A stretch of DNA of 29,841 nt from Planctomycetota bacterium (GCA_029259935.1 JAJDEH010000067.1:1-29841); one strand, 5' to 3'; shown: positions 16,421 to 25,085, counted from the first letter of the stretch. Translations and numbers: made by a program. The notes: generated from the letters alone by a model not told the origin.

Positions 16421-17848
16421 TCACTCCGCGGTGGCGGCGACTGCGTTTCCTTCGACGGTAACTGGCAGAAACTGTTTGATCAACTTGCCCGAAACGCTAT
16501 CGTGCAAGCGGAGGTAACCATCAAAGCCGCCCGAAGCGACCGTCTTTCCATCGCGGCTGAAGGCAACGGCGTAGATGCCTCCTTCCGGGACTTGAATCTT
16601 GGCCAGCGGCTTGCCGTCCGCCGTGTTGTAAACGTGAACATGGCCTTGGCCGTTCATGCTGCTGCCGGCGACGATTCGGCTTCCATCGGCGCTAAACTTG
16701 ACATCAAACACTCGGCCAGGCAGCGGCGGGAAGGCGCGGACCAAGTTAAAATCGTCACCAATCCTGCGGCGTTTTTCTCGCACCATGCGGTAGATCTTGG
16801 GAACACCGTCCGAGCCGCCAGCCAGCAATTGATCTTCAGTCGGATGGCGATCGATCGCGTGCAGGCCGCCTTTGAGCGCCCCGGGAGTAATGCTGGTAAT
16901 ATTGTCGATGAAACGTTGAGTTTCGACGTGGATCAGTTTCATGGATCGGTCGCGGCTGACGCTGATGACGTGGTCGGACTTCACGGAAAAGACCGTATCC
17001 AAAACCCAGTCGTCGTGCGCGCCGCAGAACATCAATTGTTCCCCCGATTCGGCCTTGATGGCCCGCACGTTCGTGTCCGGGCCGCCAAAGGCGATGCGTT
17101 TGCCGTCTTGTGACCAGCTTGCTCCGTAAATCGTGTCGTAGCCAACCGGCAAAGACAGTTTTAGTTTACGGGCCTCAGCATCCCAGATTTGCAATTCGCC
17201 CATGCGCCCTGGCAATCCGCCGCTGACCGCCAGTGATTTTCCATCGGGCGAGTACACGGCGGACTCGATACGTTCGGAGAGTCCCACCAGCCGAGCGGCC
17301 AAGCCGCTGCCGTCCGCGTGATGCACCAGCACTTCGTGGTAACCCGAAACCGCCAGCCATTTGCCATCCGGTGAAAAATCGAGCGACGTGATCACTGGTG
17401 GAGCGGCGTACGTGGGCGGATGCTCCATGTCGAACTGGGCGCGAGTCGATTCGGGTGAATCATCCGTCGCTCCTTGGGCGATCCAAGAGCGGATCAATTC
17501 GATGTCATTTTCAGCCAGTGGCTTTTTGCCTTTGGGCATCTCGGCTTGGCCGTCACTGGGAGTGATCAAATGCACGAGAGAACTGGCGTCTGCCTTTCCG
17601 GCAACCACGGCCGCGTCGCCGCTTTCGCCACCCGCCAACAAGGCAGCGAAGTCGGTCATCACATATTCGCCGCTCTTCTTGGCCGGTTGATGGCATCCCT
17701 GGCAATGCGCCTGAAAGATGGGACGGATCTGTTTGAAATAGCTGATCCTGGCGGGCGTTTCGCCGACCGGTTTCGGTTCGGCGGCGTTAGCCGGTCCAAG
17801 ACAACAAGCAATCAGAACCAAGGCCGGCAACGAACGGGCGATCATCAT
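16421..17848 (-). CDS. Secreted c-type cytochrome domain fused to seven-bladed WD40 propeller
   Basis: This protein has 475 residues. The signal peptide ARSLPALVLIACCLGPANA ends near residue 22. A cytochrome c domain of the PSCyt1 kind (about 33-125) carries CQGCH at 49-53, and the MPKGKKPL stretch may supply the axial Met. Seven WD40-like repeats (about 150-470) follow, each with FSPDGK- or FSADGS-type turns, enough for one closed propeller. The tandem ATGs at 17848/17845 directly precede the signal peptide; the longer upstream frame is not convincing. It is the first gene of a two-gene unit with the DUF1549/DUF1553 protein, a common planctomycete pairing. Heme attachment and export are strongly suggested; the electron partner is unknown. 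Confidence 0.88.
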   Translation of the reverse strand: MMIARSLPALVLIACCLGPANAAEPKPVGETPARISYFKQIRPIFQAHCQGCHQPAKKSGEYVMTDFAALLAGGESGDAAVVAGKADASSLVHLITPSDGQAEMPKGKKPLAENDIELIRSWIAQGATDDSPESTRAQFDMEHPPTYAAPPVITSLDFSPDGKWLAVSGYHEVLVHHADGSGLAARLVGLSERIESAVYSPDGKSLAVSGGLPGRMGELQIWDAEARKLKLSLPVGYDTIYGASWSQDGKRIAFGGPDTNVRAIKAESGEQLMFCGAHDDWVLDTVFSVKSDHVISVSRDRSMKLIHVETQRFIDNITSITPGALKGGLHAIDRHPTEDQLLAGGSDGVPKIYRMVREKRRRIGDDFNLVRAFPPLPGRVFDVKFSADGSRIVAGSSMNGQGHVHVYNTADGKPLAKIQVPEGGIYAVAFSRDGKTVASGGFDGYLRLHDSVSGKLIKQFLPVTVEGNAVAATAE

Positions 17849-18032
17849 TTCTCGATTCCGTGCCACGACGAAGATGCGTCGATCTTGAACGCGGCTGTGC
17901 GCGGGTAGAAACTGGCGAGCCAAACTGGATGGAGCATCGGCTGAACCCGGGGTCCCTAAACCAACGGCTCTCCTCTTTCTATTCTGCCATCAGGATAGTG
18001 CGAACTGAATACCCACGGGGCAGTTTGGCTTA

Positions 18033-18716
18033 TTATCGCTTCTTGAACGTGCCGGTAATTTGCACTTTGAGTACGCCGTCGTTGTCAGAGGGATCAATAT
18101 CGTACATCCGCAGCATCAAGAGGCCCGTATGTTTGGCATCAAACGATTTTTCACTACCAACCACAAAAGGCTTAGATTCCTCCCCATCTCCCGTTTGAAT
18201 GATTGCCACCAGGGAACCTAGCGGAAAATCACGCAGCTCTTTGGGGATTTCGATTCCATCGGGATCCAATTCCTTTTTGAGCGTAAACGTCCAACTTCCC
18301 GCTGCCCGAATGGTTATCGGTTTGCCGGCTTCCACGACGACGCCGGTGTCTTGCCAGCCTAGGTTGGCCCGCACGGTGAAGAGGGATCGACTGGCGGAGC
18401 CCTGCATTTCTCGAACCTTGTACAATTTTTCTCTGACCGTGTCGAGCTGCGGGACGAGTTTGAGAATTTCTTTGTAGACGTCCGACGCCTTATCGAGTTG
18501 CTTGGCGCGGACGTACTCGCCAGCCAGTTTCTCGGCCTCATCAACAAACTTCTTGTGCAGGACCATCAGCCGCTTGTCATCCGGCAACGGCGGATATTTC
18601 GGCTTCTCTTCCTTCGCTTGGTTGCCGCGCGGATTGCGTCGCTGAGCTTGAGCAACGTCGGCCAACGCACTCGACAGAACGACGGCGCAGACGATAAATG
18701 TGAGCGGACGAATCAT
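18033..18716 (-). CDS. Secreted protein with LecA (PA-IL)-like C-terminal domain
   Basis: This protein has 227 residues. The signal peptide (PLTFIVCAVVLSSALADVAQA) ends near residue 24 and is followed by a basic/Pro linker (RRNPRGN). A helical segment (about 45-105) reads KFVDEAEKLAGEYVRAKQLD and DVYKEILKLVPQLDTVREKL, a TPR-like helical pair or short coiled coil. The C-terminal domain (about 112-225) has GWQDTGVVVEAGKPITIRAAG, then GSLVAIIQTGD, KPFVVGSE, and GLLMLRMYD followed by DPSDNDGVLKVQITG. This order of motifs matches the calcium-dependent galactose lectin LecA, where the DNDG-type turn binds calcium. GAGGT, 6 bases before the ATG, supports the start. The fold call is by motif only; carbohydrate binding is inferred. 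Confidence 0.75.
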   Translation of the reverse strand: MIRPLTFIVCAVVLSSALADVAQAQRRNPRGNQAKEEKPKYPPLPDDKRLMVLHKKFVDEAEKLAGEYVRAKQLDKASDVYKEILKLVPQLDTVREKLYKVREMQGSASRSLFTVRANLGWQDTGVVVEAGKPITIRAAGSWTFTLKKELDPDGIEIPKELRDFPLGSLVAIIQTGDGEESKPFVVGSEKSFDAKHTGLLMLRMYDIDPSDNDGVLKVQITGTFKKR

Positions 18717-18994
18717 GGCATTACCTCGCTGTATGGACGAATCTCTGTGTTCCGTGGACAGACGTCCATTCTATTCCAACTCCAACCAGGATGCCATCTG
18801 AGTAGCGGTCGCGGGGTATCTCCGGGAACTCACGGTCGTGCTGGTTTCGGCCCATCCGGCTTACTAAAACACCGGCAGAGTCCCGGCTAAGCCATTTTTC
18901 AGTTGCCTTCGGTGAGGCAAACTGCGACCATGAATGCGTCGCGAGGCCATGGATGACTCAAGGCTATGGATGACGTCCCAATCAGGACCCCCCA
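18717..18994. other. Divergent intergenic region, lectin-like gene and STAS gene
   Basis: This gap of 278 bases lies between two divergent starts. It must hold promoters for both, but I see no strong -35/-10 pair. AGGA at 18984-18987, 7 bases before the ATG at 18995, is the STAS gene's ribosome-binding site. No credible small gene was found. Confidence 0.35.
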
Positions 18995-19477
18995 ATGGAT
19001 CACCCGTGTAACTTAACCGTTCAGCGCACCGAAGACGGATATCTCGTTCGGCTGGAGGGACACGGCACGCGCGAGCAGAGTCCCAGCTTGCAAGACTTCG
19101 TTCAGCACGCCATCGAACAGAACCAACACGTCTTTGTCGACCTCTCGGCTTGCGAGTACCTCGACAGCACGTTCCTTGGTTGTTTGGCGATCCTTTCACG
19201 TGATGCCAATATGGAAGCGCGGCGGTTTGCCGTGGTGGCCAGCGAGCCGGTTCGCCGCAAGGTGTTCGGCTGTTCCCAGTTGGAAAAGATCGTACCCACG
19301 GACGAGCAGCGTCCCGACGTCGTGAGCGATGCGGTGGCTCTGCCAACAACCAAGCTTGAACTTCGAGAATTCGGCCGCCACGTCATGGAAACGCACGAAG
19401 AATTGGCCAAGCTGGGCGGTCCCGCGGCCGCGGCCTTTCAAGCAATCGCCAGCCAACTGCGCGAGGAACTAAAGTAG
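18995..19477 (+). CDS. STAS-domain protein (anti-sigma factor antagonist type)
   Basis: This protein has 160 residues. The STAS domain spans about 5-105, with the hallmark VFVDLSACEYLDSTFLGCL at 46-64; S58 in the DST turn matches the serine phosphorylated in SpoIIAA-type antagonists. The C-terminal part (about 110-160) is a helical extension ending in AFQAIASQLREELK, beyond the usual ~110-residue length. It has no membrane segment, so it acts in the cytosol. In well-studied cases such proteins bind a HPK/anti-sigma kinase in their unphosphorylated form. No partner kinase or phosphatase gene lies next to it; neighbours are a divergent secreted lectin-like gene and isocitrate dehydrogenase. The partner is therefore unknown. 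The domain call is firm. Confidence 0.85.
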   Translation: MDHPCNLTVQRTEDGYLVRLEGHGTREQSPSLQDFVQHAIEQNQHVFVDLSACEYLDSTFLGCLAILSRDANMEARRFAVVASEPVRRKVFGCSQLEKIVPTDEQRPDVVSDAVALPTTKLELREFGRHVMETHEELAKLGGPAAAAFQAIASQLREELK

Positions 19478-19549
19478 ATCGCCCTGCTGGTCGGCGAACG
19501 ATTCTTGCGGCAATCGAGTCTTCCCTTTCCATGCCCCAGGGCCTCCTCG

Positions 19550-19576
19550 TTGACGCTCAGGATTGCATGTGATAGT
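19550..19576 (+). promoter_or_regulatory. Candidate promoter for isocitrate dehydrogenase gene
   Basis: TTGACG at 19550-19555 (5 of 6 to the -35) and GATAGT at 19571-19576 (4 of 6 to the -10, preceded by a TG extension) are separated by 15 bases, shorter than ideal. The implied leader is about 55 bases. Confidence 0.3.
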
Positions 19577-19636
19577 TTTGCGCGCTTCATTCCACGAGAC
19601 CGCACAGTCAGGCAAGTTTAAGAAGGAGTTAGCCGG

Positions 19637-20809
19637 ATGGCATACGACGTGACGCTAATTACAGGCGACGGCACGGGACCCGAATTGGCCGAGGCCGCGC
19701 GGAAGTGCTTGGACGCAACCGGAGTCGCGCTGAATTGGGATGTGCAGGAATGCGGGATCGAAGTCATTGAGGCGGAAGGCGAAGTGCCCAAGCGGGTACT
19801 GGATTCGATTAAGTCCAATGGCGTCGCGCTGAAAGCGCCGATCACGACTCCGATCGGCAAGGGCTTTCGCAGCGTCAACGTTTATCTGCGCCAAGAACTG
19901 GGGCTCTACGCCTGCGTCCGGCCTTGCAAGCAATTCAAGGGCGTGCGGACTTTTTACGAAAACGTCAATGTCGACTTAGTCATCGTCCGTGAAAATACCG
20001 AAGACCTGTATGCCGGTGTCGAGTTCAAAGCGGGCGAACCCGCATCGGTCAGCCTGCTGCAAGCGATCAACGATGCGGCGACGGGAAGGAAGATTAGCAC
20101 CGCGCCCGAAACCACCGGGATTAGCATCAAGCCGATCTCGTGGGAAGGGACGCGGCGAATTGCCGATTATGCCATGAAGTACGCCGCCGAAAACGGCCGC
20201 TCGTCGGTGACCTCCATCTGCAAGGCGAACATCATGAAGTTCACCGACGGCTTGTGGTACGACGCCACGCGCGCCGTCGCCAAGGGCTGGGGAGCCAAGT
20301 TCGAGTGGGATGAACTGGAAGAAGGCGTGCAGGCCGATAGCCCGCTCGCTTCCACGGTCGAACACACCGCCGGCCAGATCACTTACATGGAACGCTTGAT
20401 CGACAACATGTGCATGCAACTGGTGCAGAAGCCGGAACTGTACGACGTGCTGGTTACGGAAAACTTGTACGGCGATATTCTTAGCGACTTGTGCGCCGGT
20501 TTGGTCGGCGGTTTGGGCGTCGCGCCGGGTGCGAACATCGGCTCGGACGGCGCGGTCTTCGAAGCGACTCATGGCAGCGCTCCCAAGTACAAAGGCCAGA
20601 ACAAAGTCAATCCGACGGCGCTGATCCTGTCAGGCAAGATGATGCTCGACTATCTTGGCGAACACGATGCCGCCAATCGATTGGAACAGGCGGTCGCGGA
20701 TGTGATCGCCGAAGGCAAGGATGTGACCTACGACTTGAAAGCCGATCGCAACGACCCGACGGCGGTTGGCACTCGAGAAATGACCGCAGCCATTTGTGCC
20801 AAGTTGTAA
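19637..20809 (+). CDS. icd: Isocitrate dehydrogenase (decarboxylating, monofunctional)
   Basis: This 390-residue enzyme converts isocitrate to 2-oxoglutarate in the TCA cycle. It belongs to the isocitrate/isopropylmalate dehydrogenase family. GDGTGPE is at 10-16 and S79 in FRSVN matches the substrate-binding Ser113 of E. coli. NTEDLYAG is at 120-127, the catalytic Lys K196 lies in [11 protein letters not shown], and metal-binding D280 and D284 lie in [17 protein letters not shown] leads into [11 protein letters not shown]317 and Y318 match E. coli Lys344/Tyr345, which bind the NADP 2'-phosphate. Y365 matches Tyr391, but the Arg395 position holds A369, so cofactor use needs testing. AAGGAG, 8-9 bases before the ATG, is the strongest ribosome-binding site in the window. 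It faces the glycosyltransferase gene end to end with a 42-base gap. Confidence 0.92.
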   Translation: MAYDVTLITGDGTGPELAEAARKCLDATGVALNWDVQECGIEVIEAEGEVPKRVLDSIKSNGVALKAPITTPIGKGFRSVNVYLRQELGLYACVRPCKQFKGVRTFYENVNVDLVIVRENTEDLYAGVEFKAGEPASVSLLQAINDAATGRKISTAPETTGISIKPISWEGTRRIADYAMKYAAENGRSSVTSICKANIMKFTDGLWYDATRAVAKGWGAKFEWDELEEGVQADSPLASTVEHTAGQITYMERLIDNMCMQLVQKPELYDVLVTENLYGDILSDLCAGLVGGLGVAPGANIGSDGAVFEATHGSAPKYKGQNKVNPTALILSGKMMLDYLGEHDAANRLEQAVADVIAEGKDVTYDLKADRNDPTAVGTREMTAAICAKL

Positions 20810-20851
20810 TTGATTGCGCCGAGCTTTGGCCGTGAACGTGCGGCTTTGAAT

Positions 20852-22021
20852 CTAGTCGCCCTGGTCGCCAGCCGCCGCCCGATAGGCTGCCAGCGTTTCC
20901 CGCGCGCAGCTCTTCCAGGTGAATAACTTAGCGCGTTCAAGACCCCGTTGGCTCAACGTCCGCCTCAGTTGCTTGTCTTCCAAGATGCGCGTCAGACCAC
21001 AAGCAATGTCTTCCGCCGAGTTGGGATCGACGTAAACGGCGGCGTCTCCCATCACTTCCGGCAGTGAACTGGCGCGAGCACAAAGCACCGGTGTGCCGCA
21101 AGCGGCTGCTTCCAAGGGTGGCAAGCCAAACCCCTCATAGTGGCTCGGGAAACAAAACGCCGAAGCGGCCCGCATCAGAAGCGGAACGTCCGCGTCCGCG
21201 ACATAGCCCAACGGCCGCACCACGCCCTGGGCGGTGAGTTGTTTCAGCAAAGGACGAAAGTGGTTGCTTCGCCAACCATTCATTCCCGCCAACACCAAAG
21301 GCACTTCTTGTTGCACTCTTGGCGGCAACATGGCGTACGCTTGCAGCAGCCCTTGCAGGTTCTTTCGCGGTTCCAAGGTGCCCAAGAACAACGAAAATTG
21401 TTCAGGCAAATTGTATCGATTCCGCAACTGGGAAAGTGTCTCATCGTCGGTCCGCGGCCGAAACCGCTCCAGGTCCACTCCCAAGGGCGTCACAAATACT
21501 CGCTGCTGGTCGAGGCCTGGGAAGATGTCGAGAATCTCGTTGCGCGAAAATTGGCTGATGGTCACAATGGCTCGTGATCGTTGTAAGCTCGCGCGAAGAT
21601 GGTGGCGCAGCCAGCCAACACGGTCTTTGGGCAGGAACTCGGGAAAGCGAACATAGGACATATCGCAAACCGTGGTGACCAGGGGTACCGACGACCGCGA
21701 GGCGACGTAGTTCGGCTCGTGAAGCAGGGACCAATCTCGCGCCGCTTGCCGCGATGAGACGGTGCGCCACCAGCGGCGCGCTTCTCGGCAGAGCGGCAGG
21801 GCGGCCGAACACGACCACTTCAGTAAGTCGCGAGTCGTACTCCCGCGTGAAGCCCTCCCTTGGTCGCCAAAGTCTTCGATTTGCTTGACCTGGCGTCCAA
21901 GGGCAACACCGGTCGCCTCGACTTCGTCAAACTGTTTTAGCGCGCGAACCAGTTGTAGAACATATTGGCCAATGCCCGACCGTTGCTTAATCAGCGTTTC
22001 GCCGTCGACCAGAATGCGCAT
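20852..22021 (-). CDS. GT4-family glycosyltransferase (GT-B fold)
   Basis: This 389-residue cytosolic or membrane-associated enzyme transfers a sugar from a nucleotide donor to a growing surface glycan. The N-terminal half opens with MRILVDGETL and a GIGQYVLQLVRAL helix. The donor-binding half contains FLGTLEPRKN (212-221), PLVLAGMNGW (241-250) and the E-x7-E signature at E296-E304 (EGFGLPPLE), followed by AAACGTPVLCARASSLPEV. These match the mannosyltransferase-like GT4 group; donor and acceptor cannot be assigned. The ATG at 22021 starts directly at the conserved N-terminus. It lies 51 bases downstream of the ABC transporter ATPase gene on the same strand, so it is probably the third gene of that operon. 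Confidence 0.88.
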   Translation of the reverse strand: MRILVDGETLIKQRSGIGQYVLQLVRALKQFDEVEATGVALGRQVKQIEDFGDQGRASRGSTTRDLLKWSCSAALPLCREARRWWRTVSSRQAARDWSLLHEPNYVASRSSVPLVTTVCDMSYVRFPEFLPKDRVGWLRHHLRASLQRSRAIVTISQFSRNEILDIFPGLDQQRVFVTPLGVDLERFRPRTDDETLSQLRNRYNLPEQFSLFLGTLEPRKNLQGLLQAYAMLPPRVQQEVPLVLAGMNGWRSNHFRPLLKQLTAQGVVRPLGYVADADVPLLMRAASAFCFPSHYEGFGLPPLEAAACGTPVLCARASSLPEVMGDAAVYVDPNSAEDIACGLTRILEDKQLRRTLSQRGLERAKLFTWKSCARETLAAYRAAAGDQGD

Positions 22022-22072
22022 TGCCTATTAACTTCGATGGTTGTTGCCGAAAATAAAATCTCGCGTATCGCG

Positions 22073-22834
22073 TCAGGCCGCCGAACTTGTCGGCCGGTGT
22101 TCGCACGACGATTCGTAAGCGGCCACGACTTCCTCGGGGCTTCCCGTTTGGCGGACTCGCCCTCGTTCAAGCCAAATCACTCGGTTGCACAGCTTGAGGA
22201 TCGAATCCATGTCGTGGCTGACGACGACCAACAATCGCGACTTGGCGATCAATTGGTCTATGCGCACTCGGGCGGACTCTTGAAACGAAAGATCGCCCGC
22301 CGACAGCGCCTCGTCCAACAGCAGCAGTTCCGGGTCGATGGCGGTCGCAATGGAAAACGCCAGACGCAGGCGCATGCCGTCGGAATAACAACGCAGCGGA
22401 AGGTCCAAGAATTCGCCCAGTTGGGAAAACTCACCGATTTCCGTCAACTTCGAGCGAATGCTGCGCGGTGTTTCGCCCTGCAAATAGCCACGAAAAGCGA
22501 TGTTTTCCCAGCCGGTGGCTTCGGGTTCGAATCCGAGCGTCAAATCGAAGAGCGAACTGATGCGGCCCGTTACGTTTCTTTCGCCGCTGGTCGGAGTGTA
22601 GATTCCCGCGATTGTTTTCAGCAACGTACTCTTGCCGGCTCCGTTGTCACCGATCAGTCCCAGCCGGTCGCCTTCACCGGCGCGAAGGCTGATGTTGTTT
22701 AGGGCCGTTACTTCCATCGACTTGCTCCCCGGTTTCCGACTGCTCGATCTAAAAAGCAGCGACTTCAAGCTCGGACGACCGAATCGTCGTAAGCGGAAGC
22801 GGACGGAAACTTTGTTCAGGTCGATTGCCAACAT
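22073..22834 (-). CDS. wzt: Polysaccharide ABC exporter ATPase (Wzt/KpsT type)
   Basis: This 253-residue ATPase powers export of a lipid-linked polysaccharide across the inner membrane. Walker A is GDNGAGKST (62-70). The Q-loop region is SSLFDLTLGFEPEATGWEN, and the family-typical signature YSDGM is at 150-154. Walker B is LLLLDE (170-175), followed by the D-loop SAGD and the switch His H207. About 40 residues precede the core, as in Wzt/TagH proteins. The C-terminal carbohydrate-recognition domain of E. coli O9a Wzt is absent, so this is the short type. The frame extends upstream into the permease gene, but the ATG at 22834 gives MLAIDLNKVSVRF, the normal family start. The gap to the permease gene is 7 bases. 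Confidence 0.9.
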   Translation of the reverse strand: MLAIDLNKVSVRFRLRRFGRPSLKSLLFRSSSRKPGSKSMEVTALNNISLRAGEGDRLGLIGDNGAGKSTLLKTIAGIYTPTSGERNVTGRISSLFDLTLGFEPEATGWENIAFRGYLQGETPRSIRSKLTEIGEFSQLGEFLDLPLRCYSDGMRLRLAFSIATAIDPELLLLDEALSAGDLSFQESARVRIDQLIAKSRLLVVVSHDMDSILKLCNRVIWLERGRVRQTGSPEEVVAAYESSCEHRPTSSAA

Positions 22835-22841
22835 GTTGCTG

Positions 22842-23702
22842 CTATAAATACTGGGCCAGCCTTGGTTGGTGCCGCCATAGTGCGAGCATCGCGGCGCACG
22901 CCAACGTAACCGCGCAGGTGGAAACCAAGACAAACGCGGCGATGGAAGGAGAACGGCCGACCAATATCGGCTCTCGAATCAAGTGCAAACAGGCGGCGAG
23001 CGGATTGTAGTCGTTTAGCCAGCCGAGCCGGGCGCCGCGCAGCACCGAAGGAGGATACATAACCGGCGTCAGATAGAAGGCGATCCGCAACACCACCTCG
23101 CACAAGTGCTCGACGTCGCGATAGTAAACATTTGCCAGACCGACCAACGTCGCCACGGACCATCCAATGGCGAACAGTAAGGCCAAGGTCGGCAACAATG
23201 TCAACCACGAAGCCAAATTCGTCACTCCGAATAGGCAACCGACAAAGACTACGACGATGGCCAATGCTAGTAGAAAGTGGAACGCCCCGGCCAGAGCGAT
23301 GCGCAGGGGATAAATGGCCATCGGGGCGGGGTGTTGGCGAATGTACGACGCGCCCAAGTAAAAGCTTTGAGAACCATGAGAGGTCATGTAGGTCACAAAG
23401 CTCCAAAAGGACAGTCCCGCCAGCAGAAACGGAGCATACTCCCACACATCGATTTCAAATGTCGTACCAAAAACGGCGCACAACACGGCGGTCATGGCGA
23501 TGGGGTGCAGCAATGTCCAGACCATGCCCAACACCGACCGACGATACCGCATGCAAAGATCCGCGCGGACCAGCGACAGCCAAAAGTAACGGGTTTTCCA
23601 AATCTCTTGAATGTACGAAACCAATGACAAGACCTCGTTCAAGCGGTGGATCGCACCTGAGGTGTGACGGGGCCGTGGGACAATACGAGCTATCACTCCC
23701 AA
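22842..23702 (-). CDS. wzm: Polysaccharide ABC exporter permease (Wzm/KpsM type, ABC-2)
   Basis: This is a 286-residue membrane protein with about six membrane segments. The N-terminal part shows the ABC-2 signature SLVRADLCMRYRRSVLGMVW before the first segment. FAIGWSVATLVGLANVYYRDVEHL and RIAFYLTPVMYPPSVL are typical of the polysaccharide/polyol phosphate exporter group, and YNPLAACLHLIREPIL is near the end. It pairs with the ATPase 7 bases downstream and probably heads a permease-ATPase-glycosyltransferase operon. The start is uncertain: no ATG lies at the N-terminus. I used the TTG at 23702; a GTG at 23696 and TTG codons about 60-80 bases further in are alternatives. No ribosome-binding site decides. 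Confidence 0.88.
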   Translation of the reverse strand: MGVIARIVPRPRHTSGAIHRLNEVLSLVSYIQEIWKTRYFWLSLVRADLCMRYRRSVLGMVWTLLHPIAMTAVLCAVFGTTFEIDVWEYAPFLLAGLSFWSFVTYMTSHGSQSFYLGASYIRQHPAPMAIYPLRIALAGAFHFLLALAIVVVFVGCLFGVTNLASWLTLLPTLALLFAIGWSVATLVGLANVYYRDVEHLCEVVLRIAFYLTPVMYPPSVLRGARLGWLNDYNPLAACLHLIREPILVGRSPSIAAFVLVSTCAVTLACAAMLALWRHQPRLAQYL

Positions 23703-23960
23703 AGCCGTGTCTAGATTGAGCGGCGGATACTAGTCGATTCAATGCCCGCCTCACAAGACGAAGTCGCGGTTTATGGACGCCGCGCGGCTGGGATTTTGCG
23801 AAAAACGTCAGCTCCGTTGCATGCTGTCTTGACACTGTCGCGTGATTTTCCTACCAGTCACACCCACATCCCCTCCACGGAGATCGTTTGGTCCGTGGCG
23901 GCCGAGCCGCATTCAGGGAACTGAGTTTATCGAGCCAATATCATTCAGCCATGAACCTTC
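23703..23960. other. Divergent intergenic region, exporter operon and GT2 gene
   Basis: This 258-base gap separates divergent units. A perfect TTGACA at 23829-23834 points toward the GT2 gene. No coherent small gene or repeat was seen. Confidence 0.35.
23829..23857 (+). promoter_or_regulatory. Candidate promoter for GT2-kinase-hldA unit
   Basis: A perfect -35 TTGACA (23829-23834) is followed after 17 bases by TACCAG (23852-23857), which matches the -10 at 3 of 6. The implied leader is about 100-120 bases. The weak -10 keeps the confidence low. Confidence 0.3.
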
Positions 23961-25085
23961 ATGGTGCCACGAAGAGATTTGCCGATGCTGACAAGCGAAT
24001 TGCCACCGAAACCGCTAGCAAAAGACCTCCTAGCAAAAAACCTCGACGCACTGTCCGAGCGCATCGTGCAACTAGAGCAAAGTTTGGACCAGCAAGTCCA
24101 ACTCTCTAGGAAGCAGGCGTTAGAAATCCGCTTTCTTAGTCGAAAGCTGCGGCTTTATTCTCTGCTCACACGCCCAGTTCGCTGGCTGCTTGAACCGATG
24201 TTGAGCCGGCTGCTTGTCCCACAACTGTTCACACTCAACCAACACGTGCCCGAGCCGTTGAACGTCCCATCGCGATACGGCCAAACGCCGCCGCCCGATC
24301 CCGCCCCGATGATTTCGATTGTCACGCCCAGTTTTAACCAAGCCGAGTTTCTGCCGCGAACCATGGACAGCGTGTTGTCCCAAGATTACCCACAGCTTCA
24401 GTACATGGTGCAAGACGGCGGATCCAAGGATGGTTCGCGGGAAATCATCCGGTCGCGAGAAGGGCAACTTTGCCACTGGGAATCTGGACCCGATGGGGGA
24501 CAAGCCGATGCGATCAACCGGGGATTCGAGCACGCGACTGGCGAAATCATGGCGTTTCTCAACTCGGACGACTTACTGCTGCCTGGCACGCTGAATTATG
24601 TTGCCCGGGTCTTTGCCAAGCGGCCCGACATCGACGTGATTTACGGGCATCGCTACATCATTGACGAGCAGGATCGGAAGATCGGTACCTGGGTTTTGCC
24701 GCCTTTCGACGACGCCTTATTGCCGTGGGTCGACTATATTCCGCAGGAAACCATGTTTTGGCGGCGTCGGGCCTGGGACCGCGCGGGCGGGCAAATGGAC
24801 GATAGCTTTCAGTTTGCCCTCGATTGGGACCTACTGCTTCGCATGCGGGCAGCGGGAGCCAAGTTTTACCGCGCTCCCCGGTTTTTGGGTGCCTTTCGCG
24901 TCACCCTGCATCACAAGACCGCGACTCTGCTGGAAACGGATGGAAACCGGGAAATGGCCCGTTTGCGGCAGCGGTACTTGGGCCGCGTGCCAGACCACCG
25001 CGAAGTCTGCTGGCACGCCCGCCGCTACCAGTTGCTCAACCTGTGGCTTCGGGCTTTGTGCCGTATGAAGTTGTTGCGCTACTGA
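23961..25085 (+). CDS. GT2-family glycosyltransferase (GT-A fold) with N-terminal coiled coil
   Basis: This protein has 374 residues. The N-terminus (about 22-65) is a charged helix/coiled coil, followed by a region (66-95) that may touch the membrane (RWLLEPMLSRLLVPQLF). The catalytic GT-A domain starts at ISIVTPSFNQAEFLPRTMDS (118-137). It continues with QDGGSKDGS (151-159), GPDGGQADAINRG, the metal-binding SDD at 202-204 in FLNSDDLLLPG, YIPQETMFWRR (259-269) and the base-region DWDLLLRM (288-295). These motifs mark a polysaccharide glycosyltransferase that uses a nucleotide sugar. The start may be the ATG at 23961 or the one at 23985, which has a weak GAAGAG upstream. It leads a plus-strand unit with two sugar kinases. 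The sugar it transfers cannot be read from the sequence. Confidence 0.87.
   Translation: MVPRRDLPMLTSELPPKPLAKDLLAKNLDALSERIVQLEQSLDQQVQLSRKQALEIRFLSRKLRLYSLLTRPVRWLLEPMLSRLLVPQLFTLNQHVPEPLNVPSRYGQTPPPDPAPMISIVTPSFNQAEFLPRTMDSVLSQDYPQLQYMVQDGGSKDGSREIIRSREGQLCHWESGPDGGQADAINRGFEHATGEIMAFLNSDDLLLPGTLNYVARVFAKRPDIDVIYGHRYIIDEQDRKIGTWVLPPFDDALLPWVDYIPQETMFWRRRAWDRAGGQMDDSFQFALDWDLLLRMRAAGAKFYRAPRFLGAFRVTLHHKTATLLETDGNREMARLRQRYLGRVPDHREVCWHARRYQLLNLWLRALCRMKLLRY

Noticed and set aside
22524..22534. GGTTCGAATCC, identical to the T-arm consensus of tRNAs
   Set aside because: It lies inside the Wzt coding sequence (it encodes part of GFEPEA on the minus strand), and no acceptor or anticodon arms flank it.
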